IMG/VR virus record: IMGVR_UViG_3300020180_001414
Location: 1 to 23,223 of that record
Strand: one strand, 5' to 3'
Source of the DNA: a virus
Length of the DNA: 23,223 bases
The position numbers and the translations under genes are program-made. How positions within the stretch are numbered: position 1 is the stretch's first letter; every line of letters starts with the position of its first letter. The notes beneath the pieces were generated by a model. That model searched no databases, was not told the DNA's origin, and saw nothing but the letters and a program-made list of their open reading frames with translations. Of the stretch, positions 14,634 through 22,146 are shown in pieces.

Positions 14634-15004
14634 AGTTTTAATTGATTACGGACTTCTTTGTCTTCGCTTACAAGAGTGCGAAGAATGTTTTTCGACATCT
14701 TTTCCTGATCCTTGAACTGCTTAGCTTTGTTTTCTTGAATCGCAAGCATGATGAGTGCGTGTCGCTTTTTAGGTGACAGTTTCTTCATGTACGCTAGCAA
14801 TTCAGGATTAGCACGTCTGATATTTTCAGCGAGTGCCTCTTGCAGTTTTGCGTTCGCTTCCATTTCCCGAGCTTGTTTCCGGACCTGCTCGATGTTGCGA
14901 TTCATTTCGCGCAAAGAAAACTCAGCGACCTGACCATGTTTTGTGATGCGGTAGTCGCCCTTGTCTTTCGATTTCTTTTTTACTTTGTAAGCGAATTTAA
15001 GCAT
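14630..15004 (-). CDS. Hypothetical coiled-coil protein (124 aa)
   Basis: Not recognised. It is strongly basic and helical (KVKKKSKDKGDYRITKHGQ at the N-terminus), with long Glu/Arg/Lys/Ala heptad-like stretches from about 30 to 118 and no membrane segment. It starts on TAATG, sharing one base with the stop of the preceding gene, and its own stop overlaps the next start as ATGA. The three small genes therefore form a tightly coupled group after the portal. No function is assigned. Confidence 0.8.
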   Translation of the reverse strand: MLKFAYKVKKKSKDKGDYRITKHGQVAEFSLREMNRNIEQVRKQAREMEANAKLQEALAENIRRANPELLAYMKKLSPKKRHALIMLAIQENKAKQFKDQEKMSKNILRTLVSEDKEVRNQLKL

Positions 15005-15303
15005 TAGAGTGATGCCGATCCGGCGGTGTTATCATTTGGCTCGATGTGATCGCCTGCAGGTGGTGTAAACTCTCCATCGCCGGTTGCTGTGCCTACATGA
15101 TCACCATCTGGTGTGAGCTGCTCGTGATCGTCTGGATTTGAAAGTGGCGCTTGACCATCTTCATTCTGATAATGTTCTCGCGCCTCTCTTTCAGTATCAA
15201 AGAGTGGGCTACGATAAGTTACAGAACCCTGGCCGTCATAGCGTTTCCATAGCCACTTATTGTTATCTTCTACGAATTTTACGTTGCCTTTTATTTCAGT
15301 CAT
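15004..15303 (-). CDS. Hypothetical small protein (99 aa)
   Basis: Not recognised with confidence. Residues 1-50 have the pattern NNKWLWKRYDGQGSVTYRSP followed by FDTEREAREHYQ, faintly like the YegP/DUF1508 fold, which pairs a WRW-type strand with a helix. The rest is acidic and probably disordered (Asp/Glu/Gly/Pro). The gene begins 12 nt after the portal stop with an AATTAATTAA tract, and its stop is shared with the next start (TAATG). Confidence 0.75.
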   Translation of the reverse strand: MTEIKGNVKFVEDNNKWLWKRYDGQGSVTYRSPLFDTEREAREHYQNEDGQAPLSNPDDHEQLTPDGDHVGTATGDGEFTPPAGDHIEPNDNTAGSASL

Positions 15304-15315
15304 GATGTTAATTAA

Positions 15316-17331
15316 TTAAATTGATAATGCTGCGGTTGCAGCAGCTTCCGCGCCTGGATCTCCAAGCGGGATCGCATCGGCTCCAGCAAGTTCAGGATTT
15401 TCAAGGCCGGTTCCATCGACCATACCGCCTCTACTACTGATCAAGCCTGCCTTTGCTGATTCCGCTACCACCGAACGTGCGGCGTTACGCTCTACGATTG
15501 GTGTTATTTCTTCGATGTAAGCGAATACCGCATCATGCTGTTCGGGAGTGAGTTCGTGATCGTATTTGTCTGAAAGGTCATGGAGTCTCTGAAGGAATGC
15601 GGTGTTTGCATCTTTGTACTGCGGAGCTCTTTCGCTTCCGAGAATGATCTGGAAGGCTTCATCAGCCTGGGCTATCACTTCGATCGCATCATAATCACTG
15701 GTATCAAGAAGTCGTTTGATTGTGTCATCATCTACTCCTGCAATTGCTGCTTGAGTTTCAAACAATACTTTTTGATTAATAGTCTGGTCACCCTTGTATG
15801 CACCAAGAAAGGTGAGTTTGTTTTTGCTGTCCGCAAGATTGCTTTGCGCTTCAGCCAAGCTCGACTCGACGAGAATGTCGTAGTCATTTTGATAAGGTTT
15901 CAAATCACGTGCGCTTACCATTTCAATCTCTAGACCCATCGGGCCGAGGATCTGGACCGCAGTTTTCTTTTTCAAATCCTGCATCACACCTTCTTTGTGA
16001 AGGACCGCGAATCGATAGTAGCCTTCGGCGTAGCTTTTATTCAAGAGTCCGAATCTGTCTCCGGCCTGCATGAGATTTCCCTCGTAAATTCCAAGTGTGT
16101 CTTCATCACTCGTTCCTTTCATATCCGCAGTCACCCCACTCTCAGCTTCTGCAATCTGCTCGAGCTTGTCATAGACCATGAATGGACCTTGGATTGGAGG
16201 AGTCTGTCTAGTTTGCAGCACTCTATTCACATCGACATTGCCTTCAATTTCAATGTATCCGTCTTTTCGATAGCGCACTTGCGCAAGGTTCCGAACGTAG
16301 TCTACGTTTACGGCAGTCTGAGGTCTGTTGATCTGTTCAGAGTTATCGAGCGATTGATTGATACTCTTTTCTTGCGCCATGAAGAGACCACGAGCGAAGT
16401 CACAGTACGAAGGGGTCCAGAATTCTCTTGGATCTGGAAAAGCTGCCCATGTCCAGATCGGATACTTGCTACTTTTTCTGATGTCAGTCCAAGGTTCGCA
16501 ACGAATGCAGTCTCCGGAAGGAGTGAGGACCAAATAAAAGCGATTGTCATTCTCGTCGGTAGTGATCCATGTATAAAAAATAAACTGGTTCTCGTTTTTG
16601 AAACGTTCTCGAGGCATCCCGCTTGCCTTTCGATTATCCTTGTCGGCATCCTGTTGAGTTTTCGCTTTCGTATTCGTACCGCCATCAAGCAAGTCTTCAA
16701 CAACTTTCTTGTAGTAGATTCCGTCTTTGATTCCTTTTGTAAGTTGAGCACGAGTGAGCTTTGTATTCCACCATCCAAGGTATGCGGCTTTCTCTACTCC
16801 GCTTCCGTCTTCTTCTTCAGTACAAAGTCCACCGACATCTGGATCAATGAGAAAGTCTTTCGGATCAATCAGGTTGAGTAGACTCTTGTACTGACCTTTA
16901 TCGTTTCGTGTGAGGTAGAGATAAATCGCACGACCATAAATTGCAGCATCTCGCTTTCCCATAAGGTCTTTGAAATTCCATCGGCCAACTTTAGAATCCT
17001 TATCCTTGATACCGTTCATCAATTTCGCTTTCTTGAGGTCAGCTGATTCGCCTTTTGTGTATTTAAATGTCAGAGGGCTATCGATCTTTGAGAGGATAGT
17101 GTGGACGAATCCATGCATCTTATATAGCGGGACCTGCGCTCTTGTGTCTGCTTGCTGAACGGACCCGCCGTATGGAGAAATGACTGCTGGACTATTCTTA
17201 TCCGGATTCATCATGTCTTCGTTTTTATTCCATGCAGCCATTCGCGCTTTCTTGTAGCGGTATGAGAAATCAATCTCGCCAAGCGACTGTTTTGCTAGTT
17301 CATCTCGTTTCTTGTAGTGGGCTAATGCCAT
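15316..17331 (-). CDS. Portal protein
   Basis: Forms the twelve-subunit ring at one capsid vertex through which DNA is packaged and ejected, and nucleates head assembly. The 671 residues fit P22-like portals. Supporting stretches are an aromatic, beta-rich wing region (FIFYTWITTDENDNRFYLVL; YPIWTWAAFPDPREFWTPSY), then a helix with GLFMAQEKSINQSLDNSEQINRP-type residues, a TRQTPPIQGPFMVYDKLEQI crown/stem segment, and SGVTADMKGTSDEDTLG. The C-terminus is long and helical with a Gly/Ala-rich end. Its position between large terminase and capsid agrees. It is first in its block, 34 nt after motif copy 4. Confidence 0.88.
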   Translation of the reverse strand: MALAHYKKRDELAKQSLGEIDFSYRYKKARMAAWNKNEDMMNPDKNSPAVISPYGGSVQQADTRAQVPLYKMHGFVHTILSKIDSPLTFKYTKGESADLKKAKLMNGIKDKDSKVGRWNFKDLMGKRDAAIYGRAIYLYLTRNDKGQYKSLLNLIDPKDFLIDPDVGGLCTEEEDGSGVEKAAYLGWWNTKLTRAQLTKGIKDGIYYKKVVEDLLDGGTNTKAKTQQDADKDNRKASGMPRERFKNENQFIFYTWITTDENDNRFYLVLTPSGDCIRCEPWTDIRKSSKYPIWTWAAFPDPREFWTPSYCDFARGLFMAQEKSINQSLDNSEQINRPQTAVNVDYVRNLAQVRYRKDGYIEIEGNVDVNRVLQTRQTPPIQGPFMVYDKLEQIAEAESGVTADMKGTSDEDTLGIYEGNLMQAGDRFGLLNKSYAEGYYRFAVLHKEGVMQDLKKKTAVQILGPMGLEIEMVSARDLKPYQNDYDILVESSLAEAQSNLADSKNKLTFLGAYKGDQTINQKVLFETQAAIAGVDDDTIKRLLDTSDYDAIEVIAQADEAFQIILGSERAPQYKDANTAFLQRLHDLSDKYDHELTPEQHDAVFAYIEEITPIVERNAARSVVAESAKAGLISSRGGMVDGTGLENPELAGADAIPLGDPGAEAAATAALSI

Positions 17332-17365
17332 GATTCTTTGAGTATGAAAGGAAAAAATGTTCTTT

Positions 17366-17378
17366 CTGTAGGAATTAC
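17366..17378 (-). promoter_or_regulatory. 13-bp late-region motif, copy 4 (before portal)
   Basis: Exact GTAATTCCTACAG on the minus strand, 6 nt after the large-terminase stop and 34 nt before the portal ATG. CATTTTTT and ATACTCA follow at offsets close to those of copy 2. It is the first copy met by minus-strand transcription, so terminase and replication genes lie outside its control (inference). Confidence 0.7.
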
Positions 17379-17384
17379 TTTCAT

Positions 17385-19073
17385 TTAGATGCCGATATCA
17401 GGGTATTGGGGACCTTCGTCCATCAATTCATCCTCGTATGCTGGTCTTACTTTGCCGTATGCCGTATCGATTACCCTCTCTGGCGTTATATCTCTAGGTC
17501 TTTCGGTTCCAGCAGGGCGTGCTATATCGCTTTGGTATGCTGCAGCATCGCTTGTATCGTCAAAGGGCGCATCAGGAAAGCGAATCAGTTCGTTTTCAAG
17601 GTCTTTACACTCTCCTTCAAGATGGAAAATGCTTCGGGTTTCGTATCGATACAACAGCCCTGTTCTGATTCTGTCTTCTTTTGATCGGCCGGCATGTTTA
17701 AGCCACATGAGCGGAAGGAATATCTGACGGGTGCGTTGCTCGTGTCTAAGCATCGGTTCAAGTCCGCGAGTGAATGCAGTATCTTCCCATCCAAACTTCA
17801 CAGGAGGAGTACCCGCTTGCAAAAGGAATGAATAAATACCGAACATCTTTTCAATGATCGCAGTTGGTCCGAGTCTTTCTCTCCATGACTTGAGGTGCCA
17901 CTTTCCTTCCCGATCTATCCAGTTTATGCAGATGCCGACAAAATCACCCTCTTTACTTACTTCTCCTTCTTTTCTGCTTGGAGTGTCGAGCGTGACGTAC
18001 GCAGCAACTTTCTTTTGCATAAGCGCTTCCCATGCGACCATCTGGAACCACTCACGTTTGAATATTGCCTTAGCTTCATCTAATGGCTGACAAAGCATTT
18101 CAGACTGAAAGTCCATGTCACCTTCTTCGGGTGTCCACATAGACCTTCTTTTTCCTTCAATACTCACTTTGCCAGTCGCTACCGCTTCAGCATCGGTCAG
18201 GGTCCAGCGTTCAGGCCATGATGGTGTATGCAATCCCGACATTAGATCACCTTCACAAATAGGAACTATGCGGACCCGAAGTTCGTGATCTACTTTTGAT
18301 CGCTCGATCACACTCTGCACGTTTCCGTATTCGCTCAGGATGTTACCAAGGTATAGGACCCTGCGCTTGCTTGAGTCGAGTCCTCGCTTGAATTCCTGCA
18401 TGTGAGTTCTAATCTGATTTGTTGACACTTCGCTTCTCAATGTTTTCTTTGTCTCGAAGTCATCGAGTAAAACGAAACCTGGACGCATTGATCCATGGAC
18501 CCGACCTCGAACACTTTCTTGAGTGCTATGCGCTTCGACACGAATACCATCTTTAATAATCTCTCCATCCTCCATTCCTGGATTGGTGACGAAATCTTTT
18601 ATTCTCTTTTGAGTTACCTGCTCTTTAGTCCGCTTGATGTTGTATAGCTCTCCGAAGTCTTCAGCGATGCGAGCATTCGTTTGAAGTTCCAGCACCACAT
18701 CAAAGAGGATACGTTCCGAGTTGGTGCTATCGAAGGCATCAGCATTTATGTACGGCTCGATATCAAACACGATCATATAAAGAATCAGTGCCTTGGCGAA
18801 GCTAGTCTTTGCGCTCTCTCCGAACATGAACCATGCAACCTCTCTTACTTTTAGATTCAGCAAATCATGGACATCACCCATCATGTCGTAGTGAAAAGGT
18901 GCGAACTCACTTCGTACGTAAAGCGGAAGGTAGTGTGCGAGAAAATATCCGAAGTGATTACGAGTCGCCCTCGTACGCACCTCTCGGTCGGCCGACCTCA
19001 ATATTCGTATCTTTTCTAACGTTACTTTCTCCAGCCTTTGTGTTGGTTTCTGGTTGAGGATTAATTGGTCCAT
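17385..19073 (-). CDS. Terminase large subunit
   Basis: Packages DNA into the procapsid: an N-terminal ATPase motor and a C-terminal nuclease. From the start used here, the Walker A variant is FGESAKTS at 84-91 and Walker B is FVLLDD at 200-205, preceded by the usual AHSTQESVRGRVHGSMRP segment. The nuclease has a LDTPS Asp near 363, GWED near 429, and an Asp cluster FDDTSDA near 505-509. The reading frame extends to an ATG at 19142, but 19073 (MDQLILNQKP) is preferred. Either overlaps the small-terminase gene; a GTG at 18980 would cut the overlap to 23 nt. The conserved segment NHFGYFLAHYLPLY just inside excludes any later start. Confidence 0.93.
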   Translation of the reverse strand: MDQLILNQKPTQRLEKVTLEKIRILRSADREVRTRATRNHFGYFLAHYLPLYVRSEFAPFHYDMMGDVHDLLNLKVREVAWFMFGESAKTSFAKALILYMIVFDIEPYINADAFDSTNSERILFDVVLELQTNARIAEDFGELYNIKRTKEQVTQKRIKDFVTNPGMEDGEIIKDGIRVEAHSTQESVRGRVHGSMRPGFVLLDDFETKKTLRSEVSTNQIRTHMQEFKRGLDSSKRRVLYLGNILSEYGNVQSVIERSKVDHELRVRIVPICEGDLMSGLHTPSWPERWTLTDAEAVATGKVSIEGKRRSMWTPEEGDMDFQSEMLCQPLDEAKAIFKREWFQMVAWEALMQKKVAAYVTLDTPSRKEGEVSKEGDFVGICINWIDREGKWHLKSWRERLGPTAIIEKMFGIYSFLLQAGTPPVKFGWEDTAFTRGLEPMLRHEQRTRQIFLPLMWLKHAGRSKEDRIRTGLLYRYETRSIFHLEGECKDLENELIRFPDAPFDDTSDAAAYQSDIARPAGTERPRDITPERVIDTAYGKVRPAYEDELMDEGPQYPDIGI

Positions 19074-19599
19074 TGTCTGTTTTCGGTTGGGTTGGTAATT
19101 CGACCTCTGGCTCATCCCAGTCTTTTGGACCGAACAAGTCATCGACGTGTTTTATTTCTTCAGGTGAGAGCTTTCGTTTTCCTACATACTGACCATTGGT
19201 CACGATAAACTGAGGAGGTTTTCCATCTCGGTAGTTCCATATGAGCTCGATCATCTTGCGGTCTCCTGCGACTGCCATTTTTACTATCTTTTGGACTAGT
19301 GCTTTCTCGATTGGCACCGGCTTACCTTGAGCATCTTTTGCGCCCATTTCCTGCAGGGCTTCGTCGATCAAGGACCTCATTTTCATAGCACCCTTGGGCC
19401 TGCCTGGACCACCCTGATTTCCTGTCACAAACATACCCGTCGAAGGGTCCCTATCCTCCTCTGTAAGCCGTTTTTCACCGTTTATAAACGGTTGCTCTGG
19501 AGCTATCGTAGTATCACTGGTGATACTACCTGTCAGCAGCAAAAGTGGTTCTTTTGGAGCAGATTCTTTCTCGTCATTGTTATTACTCTGTGGTGTCAT
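18958..19599 (-). CDS. Putative terminase small subunit (DUF5681-like)
   Basis: A 213-residue protein with a central GNQGGPGRPKGAMKMRSLID segment (about 55-75), the signature of the DUF5681 family, followed by a helical domain to about 140 and a charged, proline-rich C-terminus. Members often lie directly before the large terminase and are proposed to recognise packaging DNA. The start at MTPQSNNN (ATG 19599) is preferred to 19632, which would extend further into the methyltransferase; it already overlaps that stop by 17 nt. Its 3' end overlaps the large terminase reading frame by about 116 nt with the start chosen there. The family call is good; the packaging role is inferred. Confidence 0.7.
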   Translation of the reverse strand: MTPQSNNNDEKESAPKEPLLLLTGSITSDTTIAPEQPFINGEKRLTEEDRDPSTGMFVTGNQGGPGRPKGAMKMRSLIDEALQEMGAKDAQGKPVPIEKALVQKIVKMAVAGDRKMIELIWNYRDGKPPQFIVTNGQYVGKRKLSPEEIKHVDDLFGPKDWDEPEVELPTQPKTDNGPINPQPETNTKAGESNVRKDTNIEVGRPRGAYEGDS

Positions 19600-20905
19600 A
19601 TTTAGTCTTTGCCCATTCGATCGAGTCACCATTTAGGACCACCTCCTCGGTACCGGTGAAGTCGATCCATCGCTGGACGATTACGTCAGCAAATTTGGGA
19701 TCAAGTTCGATGCCAGCGCACACTCGGCCGGTCTTCTCACAAGCAATGAGTGTGCTGCCACTTCCGAGGAACGGATCGACAATCAAGTCCTCTGCTTTTG
19801 AACTATTGAAGAGCGCATAAGTAATGAGCTCTACAGGCTTTTGTGTCGGATGCTTATACTCATTGACCTTGTCACGCTTCATAGTCCAGATCGTGAACTT
19901 GCCTTCAGTCTCAAGTTGTTTCTGACGCTTTGCCCAGTTAAGTAGCTTTTGTTCGCTATCATGAAAGTCTAAGATCGTATGATGCGTTCGGTCGCCATAG
20001 AAGACTGTTTCAGTTCCTTCTTTGGACGCGTAGAAGAACGGCTCATGTTTCCATCGGTAGTCGCCCCATCCCATTGATGCGGTTGGCTTATTCCATATCA
20101 GCTGATTACGGATTGCCATGCCGAACTTCTTCAAAGCCTTCTCGAATTGGGCTTGGGTTGATGTCGAATGAAATACGTACCATCCAGCCCCAGTCTTTGC
20201 TGCAATAGATATTCTTTCGAATGCTGCCTCGAGAAAAGTATCGAACGCTCCCTCGCTCATATCATCGTTCATTATTCCTTCGCTTGTGTTTTTTCCTCTG
20301 CCGGAATAGTTCACGTTATAAGGCGGGTCGGTGAAGATGCAATCTGCTTTACGATTCTGCATTACTTTTTCCCATGCCACCTGATCGGTTGAGTCGCCGC
20401 ACACAACTGTGTGAGGGCCGAGTTGATAAACATCGCCTACCTTGCTTTTCGGAAGGATCGGAGTTTCAGGTAGCACGTCATCCTGCTCATCGTCATCAAC
20501 AAGAAGATCTCTGTCGAATCCGGTGAGTGTGATATCAAATCCCGACACATCAAGATCTTTCAGTTCAGTGACGATTAGGTTCATGTCCTGACCAGTTAGT
20601 GCATTGAGCTGGTTGTCGGCGATGCGGTACGCTTTGACTTCATCTTCAGTCAAGTCATCAACCATCACATATGGAATAACAGGCTCTCCTTTTTTAGTGA
20701 ATGCTTTTTGCTCCATAAGCGTGTAGCCGAGAAGTTCTGTCATTGCTATGAATCGCCCGTGACCGACTACTATCACTCCGTCCTTATCGAGGATGAGTGA
20801 CTGCTTGCATCCAAATGCTTTTATTGAGCTTGCGATTTTCTCAAGCTGAAAGCCTGGATGCTCTTTAGCGTTCTTCTCGTATTTTTTTACATCTGTTATT
20901 TGCAT
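19583..20905 (-). CDS. ParB-domain / beta-class DNA methyltransferase fusion
   Basis: Residues 1-110 are a ParB/Srx-like N-terminal nuclease-type domain, with VVGHGRFIAM at 47-55 and DDLTEDEVKAYRIADNQL at 83-100. A methyltransferase domain follows with FTDPPYNVNYS (DPPY at 193-196) first and DPFLGSGST (377-385) second, the motif order of beta-class N6-adenine/N4-cytosine enzymes, plus HPTQKP at 352-357. This fusion is known in phages and prophages; whether the ParB part cuts DNA is unclear. ATG 20905 is chosen over the longer 20950, because 20905 is 3 nt after the upstream stop and AATGGAAATAAAT precedes it. The methylation target cannot be read off. Confidence 0.93.
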   Translation of the reverse strand: MQITDVKKYEKNAKEHPGFQLEKIASSIKAFGCKQSLILDKDGVIVVGHGRFIAMTELLGYTLMEQKAFTKKGEPVIPYVMVDDLTEDEVKAYRIADNQLNALTGQDMNLIVTELKDLDVSGFDITLTGFDRDLLVDDDEQDDVLPETPILPKSKVGDVYQLGPHTVVCGDSTDQVAWEKVMQNRKADCIFTDPPYNVNYSGRGKNTSEGIMNDDMSEGAFDTFLEAAFERISIAAKTGAGWYVFHSTSTQAQFEKALKKFGMAIRNQLIWNKPTASMGWGDYRWKHEPFFYASKEGTETVFYGDRTHHTILDFHDSEQKLLNWAKRQKQLETEGKFTIWTMKRDKVNEYKHPTQKPVELITYALFNSSKAEDLIVDPFLGSGSTLIACEKTGRVCAGIELDPKFADVIVQRWIDFTGTEEVVLNGDSIEWAKTKYDTTE

Positions 20906-20907
20906 AT

Positions 20908-21330
20908 TTATTTCCATTGCCATTCTTGTAATGTGGAACTTGCACAACATCCCTCTCGATCGTTATCATCGATATAGTGGTAAATGTTATATGCGTATTG
21001 ATCTTTAGGATCAGCGGGAGTGACACCGATGACCATCCTCTCTTTTCCAAAATGCTTATTTTTGATTATTGAACCCAGCGGAAAATTGTGGAGTTCATGT
21101 TTTATTCTTTTCTTTACTTGATTGTTTAAAGCAATAAAAAATTGCTGTTCTACAGTCTCAAGAAAAGTCGTGATCGCTTCTTTATATTCGGATTTGAATA
21201 TCGGAAGCAAGCTATGCGCTCCAATAATCCAAGCGCCGACAAAATCCGGACGCACACAAAGGAATCTAGCTGAGAGACTTATCGGATTAAGCACAGGTTT
21301 GATTTCTTTTTTGGTACTCTTTTTTGGCAT
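20908..21330 (-). CDS. Hypothetical protein (140 aa)
   Basis: Not recognised. The lysine-rich start (MPKKSTKKEIKP) is followed by LSARFLCVRPDFVGAWIIGA, a helical region to about 75, and a beta-rich end with FPLGSIIKNKHFGKERMVIG and an acidic IDDNDREGCC. The FPLGSII...KERMVIG part resembles an SH3-like beta barrel, but that is impressionistic. It lies 16 nt after the HTH/Cys-rich gene and 2 nt before the methyltransferase start, in the same early operon. No function is assigned. Confidence 0.75.
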   Translation of the reverse strand: MPKKSTKKEIKPVLNPISLSARFLCVRPDFVGAWIIGAHSLLPIFKSEYKEAITTFLETVEQQFFIALNNQVKKRIKHELHNFPLGSIIKNKHFGKERMVIGVTPADPKDQYAYNIYHYIDDNDREGCCASSTLQEWQWK

Positions 21331-21346
21331 GGTGATTAATTAATTG

Positions 21347-21730
21347 TTAATGTTTATGGCACGTTGCATCGGATTCGAGGATCTCATTGCAAATACTGCA
21401 GCGCTTGATCCAGAGAAGATGCTCACAAGCCAGACGTTTCCTTTCCTGTCCCTGCATCTGGATGAAGTCATATGTTCCTCTCACTTTGCTGAGATATTTT
21501 TCTTTTCGTCTTTCTCGATAAATCTCAGCAACTTCATCTGGCATGAACTTCGGCATGAGTGATCTACGAATCCATCCATGATTGCCAGCATGAAAGCGAA
21601 TTGCCCGAGGATCGACTTTGAAGAAACGGGATATCCATAGGATCTTCCATCCGCTTTCTTCATAACGCTTTCGAGCATCCTCGATCTGTACGGCGTTTAG
21701 TTTATGCCTGGGATTATTCGCGTTGAACAT
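21347..21730 (-). CDS. HTH protein with C-terminal Cys/His cluster (127 aa)
   Basis: Residues 8-55 look like a helix-turn-helix of the homeodomain-like type: LNAVQIEDARKRYEESGWK, then ISRFFKVDPRAIRFHAGNHG with the WISRFF...DPRAIRFH recognition pattern. The last 27 residues contain ACEH, CSIC and CHKH, a Cys/His arrangement that could hold one zinc ion. The middle is a charged helix. A DNA-binding regulatory or recombination role is inferred. It lies 12 nt after the RusA gene. Confidence 0.7.
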   Translation of the reverse strand: MFNANNPRHKLNAVQIEDARKRYEESGWKILWISRFFKVDPRAIRFHAGNHGWIRRSLMPKFMPDEVAEIYRERRKEKYLSKVRGTYDFIQMQGQERKRLACEHLLWIKRCSICNEILESDATCHKH

Positions 21731-21742
21731 GAGCTAAAGAGA

Positions 21743-22141
21743 TCATGCATTATCGAGTGATATCTCTACTTCGACCTTTCCTTTACCGTCGGATGCATAG
21801 TGAGATTCAAACGCCCCATCAAGGAACTTGTCATTTTGGAAGAGAGCATCGGCCAGTCCCTTGAAGACGTTGTCTGGATCAGCATGCACGCCATTGACCC
21901 AGTAGATTACGATCGACATATGCGCCCTAGCTGATATTTTCGTGGTGAGTGGCTGTGTGCTTTCGAACTTGAACTCTGGGTACTCTCGGTAGAAAATACT
22001 ACGAACATATTCTTTCCAAGCGTGATACTTCTTTGCCTTTGGCAGCCATAGCGCTCTGCCGACCACCCGAACGTATGGGGCTGGATTACCTTCGATGTCA
22101 TCCGGATTTCCTTTTATAGTGAATTTGATTATTTTATTCAT
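21743..22141 (-). CDS. rusA: RusA-type Holliday junction resolvase
   Basis: Cuts four-way DNA junctions, helping resolve branched replication or recombination intermediates before packaging. The 132 residues match the family size. The defining motif HADPDNVFKGLADALFQNDK carries Asp at the D-x-D positions with Asn and a Lys following, and a further Asp in KFLDGAF completes the acidic metal site. The N-terminus FTIKGNPDDIEGNPAPYVRV matches the usual first strands. It lies 5 nt after the replication gene. The name is used for the family, not for a specific orthologue. Confidence 0.9.
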   Translation of the reverse strand: MNKIIKFTIKGNPDDIEGNPAPYVRVVGRALWLPKAKKYHAWKEYVRSIFYREYPEFKFESTQPLTTKISARAHMSIVIYWVNGVHADPDNVFKGLADALFQNDKFLDGAFESHYASDGKGKVEVEISLDNA

Positions 22142-22146
22142 AGGTC

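Noticed and set aside
15997-16881. Plus-strand open frame of 294 codons
   Set aside because: It is entirely inside the portal gene. The portal frame shows family-like sequence and the opposite frame does not.
2550-17378. The four 13-bp motifs as a CRISPR or insertion-sequence repeat
   Set aside because: They are 3 to 7 kb apart, single, always at operon starts and not flanked by target duplications or spacers.
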